Source: Herminiimonas sp. (GTDB taxonomy: Bacteria; Pseudomonadota; Gammaproteobacteria; Burkholderiales; Burkholderiaceae). From it: DNA of 27,169 bases. The DNA lies in contig JACMQD010000208.1 of the NCBI GenBank assembly GCA_014377155.1, forward strand, positions 1 to 27,169, written 5' to 3'. Positions 1-7,471 of the stretch are shown here, one piece after another. Each line of letters begins with the position of its first letter. Within the stretch, counting starts at the first letter, position 1. The notes beneath the pieces were generated by a model, which was given only the letters and a program-made list of their open reading frames with translations, searched no databases and was not told the DNA's origin. The translations under genes were made by a program, and so were the position numbers.

Positions 1-1
1 C

Positions 2-439
2 GGGGAAGAAAAGCGGCTTGGACTGGGCGATGTCTGGAGTGCTGCGCAGCAGGCGCAGATTGGTAAAAGTATTTTCGACAGCCATTGCGGCATGTTGCCG
101 GCAACGGCGGTCGTTGCGATGTCCAACGCCCAACGCGCGCGCGACGCCATCATGGCCGACCGCATGCTGTCCTTGCCGACGGGTCGGGCTATCGCGATTC
201 TGGGCCGGGAGCATGTCCGAAAAGATCTCGCTGTTCCGCTTTATCTGCAACGCCGTGCACCCGAAAGGACCGTGCTTTCGATTGGCCTAATTGAAACTGC
301 GGACGGCTCGATACCGGAAAAATATAACCTCACAGATTCCGATGAACCTTACGATTACATCGTCATGGCGAAGGCAGTCGACCGCCCGGACGACCCATGC
401 GAGGGCATGATTCTTCCAAAAAACAGTAGCGCACCGTGA
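2..439 (+). CDS. ChaN-family haem-binding lipoprotein, C-terminal part (5' end outside window)
   Basis: The reading frame is open from base 2 to the TGA at 437-439, so only about the last 145 codons are present; the signal peptide and N-terminal half lie to the left. The visible part has the pattern of the ChaN/DUF399 family (Tiki superfamily, haem-binding uptake proteins): an early SHCG, then an AQRARDAIMA helix, a GREHVRKDLAVPLYL segment (usually G-x-GHVRxDxGVPxYL), a VLSIGLIE strand, a YDYIVMAKAV strand and a late DPCEG. Family members are usually outer-membrane or periplasmic lipoproteins proposed to act in haem or iron handling. The gene converges on the Fic gene, with 17 bases between the stops. 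Family assignment is by motif pattern only; the exact substrate is unknown. Confidence 0.75.
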   Translation, partial: GEEKRLGLGDVWSAAQQAQIGKSIFDSHCGMLPATAVVAMSNAQRARDAIMADRMLSLPTGRAIAILGREHVRKDLAVPLYLQRRAPERTVLSIGLIETADGSIPEKYNLTDSDEPYDYIVMAKAVDRPDDPCEGMILPKNSSAP

Positions 440-456
440 GGCCATGGCTCGCCGAT

Positions 457-2031
457 TCAAACTGGCGGCGGCATGGCAGTAAAGACAGTGTCGTTATTTG
501 ATGAGGGCGAAAATGCCTCCCGCACGGCAGTAATAAGGTTTTCTTCCAGGCCTGCCACGCTTTGTAACAGGGGAAATTCCGTCCGCAACCGGTTTGATAC
601 ATGCCAGTTGTTTTCGTTAATCGATCGAATGATTCGATCGATATCCGGGTCTGGACCTTCGATCAGATCTTTCACGGCGACACGCGCTGCAAGGTGGTTG
701 CGCAGATAGGCCGCTTGCTCTTGCATTTCGGCTGAAATGGTGACGCTGATAATGTCCAACAGATACTCGACATGCGCCGTCATGTCGGGAAACCGCCAGG
801 CAAAAATCGCGTCGTCGTATTCATCGAACTCGAAATTTGTTCTAATTCCATCGGCTTCGAGGCGGTCCGGGCCGAACCGATAATTGTGTGCATACCGTCT
901 CATCAGCGGTTGCGAGAACTGTTCGAGCACGCGATCGTAGCCGATGCGGGACCGTGGACTATGTGTAATCGTGGCGGAGATAGGAAGAATATAAGGCGGT
1001 GGAACGGCTTTATCGCGGCGTAATACGTCGTTGACCAGGAACCGCGATATCCGCCCATTGCCGTCGGCCATGGGATGGATATAGACGAATCCGAATGAGA
1101 TGACGGCGGCGCGGACGATGGCCGATCTGCCGGAGGTTCGTGACTCGAATTCCTGCAGGCCTTCGAGCAGGTTGTCGATTTGATCCCAATGCGGTCCGAT
1201 ATAGTCGACGACCTGGGTGTAGGCAGCAGTATGTCCCACGAGGACCGGTGAGCGCCGCACACCGTACCGTGTTGCAACCGGCCCCAGGATTGCCGACTGT
1301 AACACCCGCAGTGCATCGGCTTCCAGTGGGTTCGGTTCGGCGCCGCAGCGTTCGTCCATAACGGCGGCAAACCGTTTGATCCGATCCAGTTGTTTTTCTT
1401 CGTGTTCGATTGCGAAGCTGGAACGGCTTTCCTTGATCGTCAGCCATACCGCGCTTCGCATCAGGATATCGTTACCATATTCTCGTTCGAGTTTTGCCAG
1501 GGCGGCGGCGCAGTCATACTCCTCGGCGTCGCGCACTTTGGCCAAGCGGGCGACTGTCGGGCAATAATTACGCGTTCCCGGCAGATTATCGCGTACCCGC
1601 CAGCGCTGGTTATTGGTTGAGACAGTCGCGGTGAAGCAGGCATCGGCATCGATCGCGTCGATATAATTGCCACCGACAACGTCTGTAGCGCATAGCGACC
1701 TGCCGGTAAGCCATTCATAAAAAAAGCCGGCCCGGCGTGCATAAGCGCCGGTAGGCTCGGCACCGATCCATTGTTCAAGTACGTGCGGATCGAGCCGATC
1801 GAATAGCCTTGCAAGAAATTCAAGGTGGCATCCTTCGTGTTTTAAGGCGAAGGCCAAATGTCCGGCAAGGGATGCATGCGGAATTGACTGCGTGGTATAG
1901 ATCTCGACAGTGAAACCGTCGGTCGTCACTGTTTTCCGGGAGGTGCCTACCTGACTGGTAACCCGAAATCGATGAACCGGCTCGATCTCGTAGGTCGCGG
2001 ACAGCCATTTATAACCAAGGTCTTGCGTCAT
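457..2031 (-). CDS. Fic-domain protein with N-terminal inhibitory motif (class II type)
   Basis: This 524-residue protein has a Fic core at its centre. The active-site loop HPMADGNGR at residues 319-327 keeps the catalytic His319, the phosphate-binding Gly/Asn and the Arg, with Met replacing the usual Phe. Just upstream is the flap strand (SPVLVGHTAAYTQVVDYIGP, about 261-280). A helix at about 198-212 carries SFAIEH (205-210), matching the class II self-inhibitory pattern [S/T]xxxE[G/N] with His in the last place; its Glu209 would block productive ATP binding. Family members usually transfer AMP to a protein hydroxyl group. The N-terminal 190 residues are not recognised, and the C-terminal 150 are helical. 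The start is the ATG at 2029-2031; no clear Shine-Dalgarno is visible. No separate antitoxin gene adjoins, which fits built-in inhibition. The target protein cannot be told from sequence. Confidence 0.9.
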   Translation of the reverse strand: MTQDLGYKWLSATYEIEPVHRFRVTSQVGTSRKTVTTDGFTVEIYTTQSIPHASLAGHLAFALKHEGCHLEFLARLFDRLDPHVLEQWIGAEPTGAYARRAGFFYEWLTGRSLCATDVVGGNYIDAIDADACFTATVSTNNQRWRVRDNLPGTRNYCPTVARLAKVRDAEEYDCAAALAKLEREYGNDILMRSAVWLTIKESRSSFAIEHEEKQLDRIKRFAAVMDERCGAEPNPLEADALRVLQSAILGPVATRYGVRRSPVLVGHTAAYTQVVDYIGPHWDQIDNLLEGLQEFESRTSGRSAIVRAAVISFGFVYIHPMADGNGRISRFLVNDVLRRDKAVPPPYILPISATITHSPRSRIGYDRVLEQFSQPLMRRYAHNYRFGPDRLEADGIRTNFEFDEYDDAIFAWRFPDMTAHVEYLLDIISVTISAEMQEQAAYLRNHLAARVAVKDLIEGPDPDIDRIIRSINENNWHVSNRLRTEFPLLQSVAGLEENLITAVREAFSPSSNNDTVFTAMPPPV

Positions 2032-2073
2032 ATTTCATGTATAGCTGTGATATTTTTTTTAAAATAGCATAGT

Positions 2074-2120
2074 TTTCACATAAAACGTTTAGTGAAATGC
2101 ATCGGCCGGGAAGTTTTCAC
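2074..2120. promoter_or_regulatory. Three TTTCAC-type half-sites upstream of the Fic gene (candidate operator)
   Basis: TTTCAC occurs at 2074-2079, its inverse GTGAAA at 2092-2097, and TTTCAC again at 2115-2120. The first and third share the longer AGTTTTCAC. The first two form an inverted repeat with a 12-base spacer. They lie in an unusually AT-rich stretch 40-90 bases before the Fic start, where the promoter should be. This suggests a regulator-binding region; the regulator is unknown. Confidence 0.3.
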
Positions 2121-2121
2121 T

Positions 2122-2155
2122 ATCCGACGACCTCATCAGAACCTGGTCGCCGGAT
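2122..2155 (-). terminator. Hairpin 3' of ahpF (possible transcript end)
   Basis: ATCCGACGACC (2122-2132) and GGTCGCCGGAT (2145-2155) form 11-base arms around a 12-base loop. The single imperfect pair is G-U when read as minus-strand RNA but A-C when read as plus-strand RNA, so the structure fits the ahpF transcript. It starts 34 bases after the ahpF stop. There is no U-run after it, so it may be a processing or stabilising hairpin, not a classical terminator. Confidence 0.4.
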
Positions 2156-2188
2156 CGCAAATTGGCGAATGCTGCGTTAATACCTTGT

Positions 2189-3757
2189 TCAGGCCTCTAC
2201 CGAACTGCGGATCAGATGGTCGAACGCACTCAATGCGGCCTTGGCACCCTCACCAGCAGCGATGATGATCTGCTTGTACGGCACGGTGGTGACGTCGCCC
2301 GCTGCAAATACACCCGGAATCGAAGTCTGGCCACGGGCGTCGACGATGATTTCACCATGGCGGGACAGTTCGACGATGCCCTTGAGCCAGTCGGTATTGG
2401 GGATAAGTCCAATCTGGATAAAAACACCTTCCAGTTCCACCGTATGCAGGTTGTCGGTGGCGCGATCTTTATAGATTAACCCCGTCACTTTCTGATCTCC
2501 CGTGATCTCCGTGGTTTGGGCGTTGGCGATGATCGTCACGTTCTTCAGACTGGCCAACTTGCGTTGAAGTACCGCATCGGCACGCAGCTTGCTGTCAAAT
2601 TCGATCAGGGTTACGTGGCTCACCAAGCCGGCCAGATCGATCGCCGCTTCCACGCCGGAATTGCCCCCGCCAACAACCGCCACGCGTTTGCCCTTGAACA
2701 GCGGACCGTCACAATGCGGGCAGTAGGCCACACCCTTGTTTTTGAACTCGGCTTCGCCCGGGACATTAATGTTGCGCCACCGCGCGCCGGTCGTGATCAC
2801 CACCGTCTTGCTCTTCAGTGACGCGCCGCTCTCCAGCTGAATTTCGATCATGTCGCTGTCCGGTCCCGCATTCGGCACGAGTGCCTTGGCACGCTGGAGA
2901 TTCATGATGTCGACGTCGTAGCTACGCACATGTTCTTCAAGCGCAAAAGCGAGTCGAGGGCCTTCGGTTTCCTTCATCGAAATGAAGTTCTCAATGCCCA
3001 GCGTATCGAGTACTTGCCCGCCGAAGCGCTCCGATGCGACGCCGGTGCGAATGCCCTTGCGCGCAGCATAGACAGCCGCTGCCGCGCCGGCCGGGCCACC
3101 GCCGACGATGAGCATGTCGAACGGCGCCTTGCCATCGATCTTCGCCGCTTCGCGTTCCACCCCGCTGGTATCGATCTTGGCCAGGATTTCTTCCAGGCTC
3201 ATCCTGCCTTGGCTGAACTCGGTGCCGTTCAGGTACACGGTCGGCACTGCCATGACCTGGCGTTCCTTGACCTCGTCCTGAAACATCGCACCATCGATCA
3301 TGGTATTGGTGATGCGGGGGTTTTGCACTGCCATCAGGTTCAGCGCCTGCACCACGTCCGGGCAACTGTGGCACGTAAGCGAAACGTAAATCTCAAACTT
3401 GAAGTCGCCATCGAGCGCACGAATCTGCTGCAGGATCGCTTCTTCTACTTTTGGCGGATAGCCGCCAACCTGCAGTAATGCCAGGATCAAGGACGTGAAT
3501 TCATGCCCCATCGGAAGTCCTGCAAAACGCGGTCCGTGATTTTCGCCGGGCCGGTTGATCGAAAACGAAGGCTTGCGGTGATTGTCGTCGCGGCTCTCGC
3601 TCAGGCTGACTAGTGGCGAAACATCGGCGATGTCGCGCACTAGGGACAGCAGATCGGCGGACGATTTGCTGTCGTCCAGCGACGCCACGATTTCGATTGG
3701 CTTCGTGGCACGTTCGAGATAGCTTTTCAGTTGGGCTTTGGTGTCGGCATCCAGCAT
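2189..3757 (-). CDS. ahpF: Alkyl hydroperoxide reductase subunit F
   Basis: This flavoprotein disulfide reductase of 522 residues passes electrons from NAD(P)H to AhpC. The N-terminal domain holds two thioredoxin-like folds with the redox pair CHSC (Cys129/Cys132), followed by the FAD-binding [10 protein letters not shown] (about 219-228). The thioredoxin-reductase-like part has the second redox pair CPHC (Cys346/Cys349), the NAD(P)H motif GGGNSG (363-368) and the C-terminal FAD motif with [11 protein letters not shown]. Length and cysteine spacing match E. coli AhpF. The start is the ATG at 3755-3757 with a weak GAG upstream. It lies 81 bases after ahpC on the same strand, so it is probably made by read-through of the intervening terminator and controlled by the same OxyR-type promoter. 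Cytoplasmic. Confidence 0.97.
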   Translation of the reverse strand: MLDADTKAQLKSYLERATKPIEIVASLDDSKSSADLLSLVRDIADVSPLVSLSESRDDNHRKPSFSINRPGENHGPRFAGLPMGHEFTSLILALLQVGGYPPKVEEAILQQIRALDGDFKFEIYVSLTCHSCPDVVQALNLMAVQNPRITNTMIDGAMFQDEVKERQVMAVPTVYLNGTEFSQGRMSLEEILAKIDTSGVEREAAKIDGKAPFDMLIVGGGPAGAAAAVYAARKGIRTGVASERFGGQVLDTLGIENFISMKETEGPRLAFALEEHVRSYDVDIMNLQRAKALVPNAGPDSDMIEIQLESGASLKSKTVVITTGARWRNINVPGEAEFKNKGVAYCPHCDGPLFKGKRVAVVGGGNSGVEAAIDLAGLVSHVTLIEFDSKLRADAVLQRKLASLKNVTIIANAQTTEITGDQKVTGLIYKDRATDNLHTVELEGVFIQIGLIPNTDWLKGIVELSRHGEIIVDARGQTSIPGVFAAGDVTTVPYKQIIIAAGEGAKAALSAFDHLIRSSVEA

Positions 3758-3786
3758 GGCGAACTCACAATCATCAAATAGTAGGA

Positions 3787-3820
3787 AATAAAAAAGCCCG
3801 GGACATGAGTACCCGGGCCT
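3787..3820 (-). terminator. Rho-independent terminator between ahpC and ahpF
   Basis: On the minus strand GCCCGGG, a nine-base loop and CCCGGGC (3796-3802 and 3812-3818) form a GC-rich stem followed directly by a run of six Ts. It sits 20 bases after the ahpC stop and before ahpF. It is likely to act as a partial terminator that keeps AhpC (the abundant peroxidase) in excess over AhpF. Confidence 0.9.
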
Positions 3821-3838
3821 TGGGTACGACGTACTTGC

Positions 3839-4411
3839 TTAGATCTTGCCGACCAGGTCGATCGACGGTTTCAGTGTATCGGCGCCTTCGTTCCATTTGG
3901 CAGGACAAACTTCACCTGGATGGGCCGCGATGTATTGTGCAGCCTTAACGCGGCGCATCAGTTCGTTCGCATCGCGGCCGATACCGTCAGGATGGACTTC
4001 GATGGTCCTGATACGGCCTTCGGGGTCGATGATGAAGGTGCCGCGCAGAGCAAGGCCGGCGTCGTCGCCTTCTTCGATCAGCACGTCGAACGCGCGTGAC
4101 AGAACGTGATTGGGATCGCCGACGAGCGGATACTGGACTTTGCCTACGGCTTCGGACGAACCATGCCATGCCTTGTGCGTGAAATGCGTGTCAGTCGATA
4201 CGCCGTAAATCTCGACACCGAGTTTTTGGAATTCTGCATAGTGATCAGCCAAGTCGCCAAGCTCGGTAGGGCATACGAAGGTGAAGGCAGCAGGGAAGAA
4301 AACGACTACCGACCATTTACCCTTGAATTGCTCGTTGGTAACCGGGACGAATTTGCCGTTTTGATACGCAGTGGCTTTAAAAGGGATGATTTCTGTGTTG
4401 ATGAGGGACAT
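3839..4411 (-). CDS. ahpC: Alkyl hydroperoxide reductase subunit C (2-Cys peroxiredoxin)
   Basis: The protein has 190 residues, close to the usual 187 of the family. It reduces hydrogen peroxide and organic hydroperoxides. The peroxidatic cysteine is Cys47 in FTFVCPTE (44-50 region), preceded by the FFPAAF strand, and the resolving cysteine is Cys169 in [10 protein letters not shown], as in typical 2-Cys peroxiredoxins of the AhpC/Prx1 group. The start ATG at 4409-4411 has GGAAAG as ribosome binding site. It is the first gene of the ahpC-ahpF unit. An OxyR-type box and a matching promoter lie 38-104 bases upstream, so peroxide induction is expected. Cytoplasmic; normally a decamer when reduced. 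Confidence 0.98.
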   Translation of the reverse strand: MSLINTEIIPFKATAYQNGKFVPVTNEQFKGKWSVVVFFPAAFTFVCPTELGDLADHYAEFQKLGVEIYGVSTDTHFTHKAWHGSSEAVGKVQYPLVGDPNHVLSRAFDVLIEEGDDAGLALRGTFIIDPEGRIRTIEVHPDGIGRDANELMRRVKAAQYIAAHPGEVCPAKWNEGADTLKPSIDLVGKI

Positions 4412-4449
4412 GTCAGCTTTCCGTTTCAGGGTATATGGTATGAGTTGAT

Positions 4450-4478
4450 AGAATAAAGCTCTTGAACAAAAAAATCTA
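4450..4478 (-). promoter_or_regulatory. ahpC promoter (-35/-10)
   Basis: On the minus strand TAGATT (4473-4478) and TATTCT (4450-4455) are separated by exactly 17 bases. The -35 is poor (3 of 6) and the -10 moderate (4 of 6), as expected for an activator-dependent promoter. The OxyR-type box ends immediately next to the -35. Confidence 0.55.
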
Positions 4479-4515
4479 ATAGAGATTTACTATTCTATGA
4501 ATTGGGACTGGCTAT
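4479..4515. promoter_or_regulatory. OxyR-binding site upstream of ahpC
   Basis: Read on the plus strand, the bases are ATAG (4479-4482), N7, CTAT (4490-4493), N7, ATTG (4501-4504), N7, CTAT (4512-4515). This matches 15 of 16 positions of the known OxyR motif ATAG-N7-CTAT-N7-ATAG-N7-CTAT with exact spacing. It abuts the -35 of the ahpC promoter, the position at which OxyR contacts RNA polymerase. Confidence 0.85.
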
Positions 4516-4720
4516 ACGTGCTGCAGGCAGCCTGTTCGGTTGGCAATTTCGCCTGGGGGCGGCACGCTGAACAAGTATACCGCTCCTTGACTCTACACCA
4601 AATGGAATGCTGCTGTGGTCAGAAAAGCCGTGATCCGGCGCCGCGTGCCCTGCAGAGAGGGAATCTCAGTCGCTAAATTTTGTAGAATTGCTGGAGGATA
4701 TTACATTCACGATTTCACAG
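4516..4720. other. Intergenic stretch between the OxyR box and the DUF4399 gene
   Basis: Together with the ahpC promoter this makes about 300 bases without a gene. I see no open frame with a ribosome binding site. A TTGACT followed by short inverted bases at about 4587-4620 recalls MerR-type spacing but has no matching -10. Confidence 0.4.
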
Positions 4721-5314
4721 TTAGCGAACCTTATCCATGACCTCAATCGATATTTCCTTGCTCGAAATATAATAAGGAACATGGTTATGGTTAGCAAACA
4801 GCAGGCGTAGCGTGTGTTTTCCTGGCGGAAGGTCGAGTACCGCCTCGGTCTCACCTTTGCCAAAGTGCTTGTATTTCTGGTTCTTGAACTCATCCGCACG
4901 ATCGAAGGGCAGGGGCGATTTGATATCCGCCGGCATCGGCTGATCGATCAGAATATGGTGATGACCGGTGCCTTCGATATTGCCTGCCTTGACTGGCGAG
5001 ACGCCCATACCGGATACCACGAAGGCGACGCGAAACGGCGAACGCACCTTGTCGCCATTTTTAATGTTGACGAAATACGCCACTTTATCTGCGGTAGGAA
5101 ACGGACGTGTGCGTTCGAATGCACTGTTGTTGCTGATAACGGATTCGGTATTGAGCGTTGTGGTGCTGGCGCTATCGATCTGCGCTGGTGCGCTAGTCGC
5201 GGCAAGTACCGGCATAGCCGCGACTAGCGTTAGCGTGGAGCCGATCGCTTTCGAAGTCTGGTAAAGATTCGAAAGAGGTCTTTGATGCGACAAATAAGTA
5301 AATAGTCCAAACAT
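4721..5314 (-). CDS. Secreted DUF4399-domain protein
   Basis: A 197-residue protein if started at the ATG at 5312-5314, which has a CCGGAAAAACC ribosome binding region; an upstream in-frame TTG at 5353 lacks one. Residues about 20-45 form a signal peptide (hydrophobic TLTLVAAMPVLAA, then small residues before SAPAQ). The rest is one DUF4399 domain: AYFVNIKNGDKVRSPF, a conserved GTGHHHILID segment and a C-terminal LPPGKHTLRLLFANHNHVPY segment. Members are small periplasmic or secreted proteins; the paired His cluster suggests metal binding, but their function is not established. It stands alone, 93 bases after the hybrid kinase gene on the same strand. Confidence 0.85.
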   Translation of the reverse strand: MFGLFTYLSHQRPLSNLYQTSKAIGSTLTLVAAMPVLAATSAPAQIDSASTTTLNTESVISNNSAFERTRPFPTADKVAYFVNIKNGDKVRSPFRVAFVVSGMGVSPVKAGNIEGTGHHHILIDQPMPADIKSPLPFDRADEFKNQKYKHFGKGETEAVLDLPPGKHTLRLLFANHNHVPYYISSKEISIEVMDKVR

Positions 5315-5407
5315 GGTTTTTCCGGTTAAAATGCGCTGAATAAAAAATGACAACGAAAGTTATCACATAATGTTGCTCTACGTAATTTAAGCCCATTTTT
5401 GGCAGGA

Positions 5408-7471
5408 TTACGCCTGAATGCGGTTCAATGCGACGCGTACGCTAGCGGCCAGATCGTTTATTTGAAAAGGCTTGCGGAGGATAGCGTTCTTGCCAATCAC
5501 TTCATCGATGGCGCGCATATCGGCATAGCCGGTAGCAATGATGATCGGCAGTTCCGGTGTGTCTGCGCTAACTTTTTTGACAACTTCCGCACCGTTCATT
5601 CCCGGCATGAGGAAATCAACGATCAAAAGGTCGGGATGGGTAATGGCGATTTGTTTTATGCCATCCAGGCCGTCCACTGCTTCAAATACCTGATAGCCAA
5701 GTATTTCGAGCGACTCAACCATAAAATGCCTGACTTCGTCATCATCTTCGACCACCAGGATTTTCATGCCGTGTTGCGATTCGTTTGCCGCGAGTTCCGC
5801 ATCGTTCTCGGTATTCCCACGATCGCCGGCCAGAGGGAGCCAAATCTCTACAGTGGTGCCGCGTCCCGGCTCGCTCATAATCCGTGCTGTGCCACCTGAC
5901 TGCTTGGCAATACCATACACCTGACTCAAGCCGAGGCCAGTACCTTGTCCAATTGGTTTGGTTGTGAAAAAAGGATCGAATACCTTGGCGAGAATGTCGG
6001 GGCGAATCCCGCACCCGGTGTCAGTTACCGAAACCACGGCATAGTGTCCTGAAGGAAGGGTCTCGCCCACCATGTCATGAACCGTACATCGAACAACAAG
6101 TTTTCCGCCTTCCGGCATTGCATCGCGCGCATTGATAGCAAGATTAAGAATCGCCATTTCCATCTGGTTAAGGTCGGCTAAAGCCGCCGGCATTTTATCG
6201 GGAAAATCGAATTCAACCTTCACACCCGACCCTACCGAAACCCGCAGCAAATCTGTCATGCCGTCGATGAGGGCAGGGAGGTCTACGGCCTTCAAGTCGA
6301 GGCTCTGGTTGCGGGCAAAAGCCAGCAGTTGTCCGGTAAGTTTTGTTCCGCGCTGGGTGGCTTTCTTTGCTGTCAAGGCAAACCGTTTAACGCGTTCGTC
6401 ACTGGAAATGCGGTCGATCAAATCGACATTGCCAACGACGACATGCAAGAGATTGTTAAAGTCATGGGCAATGCCACCGGTGAGGCGTCCGATCGCTTCC
6501 ATTTTCTGTGCTTGCACCAGCGCTACCTGCGTGCGTTCGCGCTCATTAATTTCGCGCATCAGACGGTCATTGAGCTGAGCGAGTTCTCCTGTTCGGTGGA
6601 GGATGCGCTGTTCCAGCGTGTCGTTCAAGTGACGCAGGGCATTCTGGCTTTCGCGCAGCTTCTGCGCGGATTCGAGCTGATCCGTGACGTCTAGTGACAC
6701 GCCGGCAAGACCGATCGTCGTTCCGAATTTGTCTGCGGTGGTCTGGCCACGAACCTGCACCCAACGGGTAGAACCGTCCGGCCAGCTAACGCGGAATTCG
6801 ACATCGAAATCCGACATGCCGTCGACCGCCGCTTTCACCGTATCGTATGTCCGTTGCCGGTCATCGGGATGAATCGACGTGAGCAGTTCCGCTCGCGACA
6901 AAACCGCATCCGGGCTACGCCCAAAATTCGCTTTGCAGGTGTCGGATGCGCTCGATTCGCCGGTCCGGAGATTGACCTCCCAAGCGCCGAGGCGCCCGGC
7001 ATTGAGCGCGAGGCGCAGACGCTCTTCTGCCTGTGTGCGCTCTTGCAGAACGCTGCGAGTCTGGTACTGGCGCTTGCGTGCGCGCAACGCCGACGAGGTA
7101 GCGCGGCGTAGCGTTTCGGCGTTGAGTGGACGTTCCAGCAAAATGACATTGCTCAGGTCTTCCAGCAACGCAAATGGCACGTTATTACGTTTGGACTGAT
7201 TGGAAATAAGAAGAATGATGGAAAAATCGGACCAGGCCGGCTGTCCGGACAGCCATGTCGTCAGCGATGCGATATTTCCGCCGTGTAGTGCTTCTTCGGT
7301 GACCAGCGCCGTGCCCGCGCCTTCTTTCAGCGCCGTGATCAGTGCAGGCATGTCATCGCAAATCGTGCAATCTATCTGGCTGCGCGACAGGACTTTTGAA
7401 ATTGTTTCCGCGTCTTGGCCGCGTGGTGCCAGTACCAGGGTTCGTACTTCAACGGGCAAATTATGTCCCAT
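5408..7471 (-). CDS. PAS-domain hybrid sensor histidine kinase partnered with KaiC-like ATPase
   Basis: Cytoplasmic; no membrane segment is visible. With the ATG at 7469-7471 it has 687 residues, in order: a receiver-like N-terminal domain (about 8-130) lacking the usual acidic pair and phospho-Asp; one PAS/PAC domain (about 150-265) with HPDDR and WVQVRG; a coiled coil (about 268-325); HisKA with GGIAHDFNN, phospho-acceptor His336; HATPase with NLAINARDAMP, DTGCGI and GTGLGL; and a C-terminal receiver (about 568-687) with EDD, LIVDFLMPGMNG (Asp619) and Lys666 in LRKPF. The gene overlaps the KaiC-like gene by 11 bases (stop at 7461-7463), indicating translational coupling and a joint role. 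A GTG at 7510 is an alternative start. The signal sensed and the output partner are unknown; no separate DNA-binding response regulator is adjacent. Confidence 0.93.
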   Translation of the reverse strand: MGHNLPVEVRTLVLAPRGQDAETISKVLSRSQIDCTICDDMPALITALKEGAGTALVTEEALHGGNIASLTTWLSGQPAWSDFSIILLISNQSKRNNVPFALLEDLSNVILLERPLNAETLRRATSSALRARKRQYQTRSVLQERTQAEERLRLALNAGRLGAWEVNLRTGESSASDTCKANFGRSPDAVLSRAELLTSIHPDDRQRTYDTVKAAVDGMSDFDVEFRVSWPDGSTRWVQVRGQTTADKFGTTIGLAGVSLDVTDQLESAQKLRESQNALRHLNDTLEQRILHRTGELAQLNDRLMREINERERTQVALVQAQKMEAIGRLTGGIAHDFNNLLHVVVGNVDLIDRISSDERVKRFALTAKKATQRGTKLTGQLLAFARNQSLDLKAVDLPALIDGMTDLLRVSVGSGVKVEFDFPDKMPAALADLNQMEMAILNLAINARDAMPEGGKLVVRCTVHDMVGETLPSGHYAVVSVTDTGCGIRPDILAKVFDPFFTTKPIGQGTGLGLSQVYGIAKQSGGTARIMSEPGRGTTVEIWLPLAGDRGNTENDAELAANESQHGMKILVVEDDDEVRHFMVESLEILGYQVFEAVDGLDGIKQIAITHPDLLIVDFLMPGMNGAEVVKKVSADTPELPIIIATGYADMRAIDEVIGKNAILRKPFQINDLAASVRVALNRIQA

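Noticed and set aside
1010..1447. Open frame of 145 codons in another frame of the Fic gene
   Set aside because: Shadow of the real gene; Arg/Pro-rich composition typical of out-of-frame GC-rich DNA.
4587..4625. TTGACT and spaced inverted bases like a MerR-type promoter
   Set aside because: No -10 at a suitable distance and no metal or redox gene on that strand.
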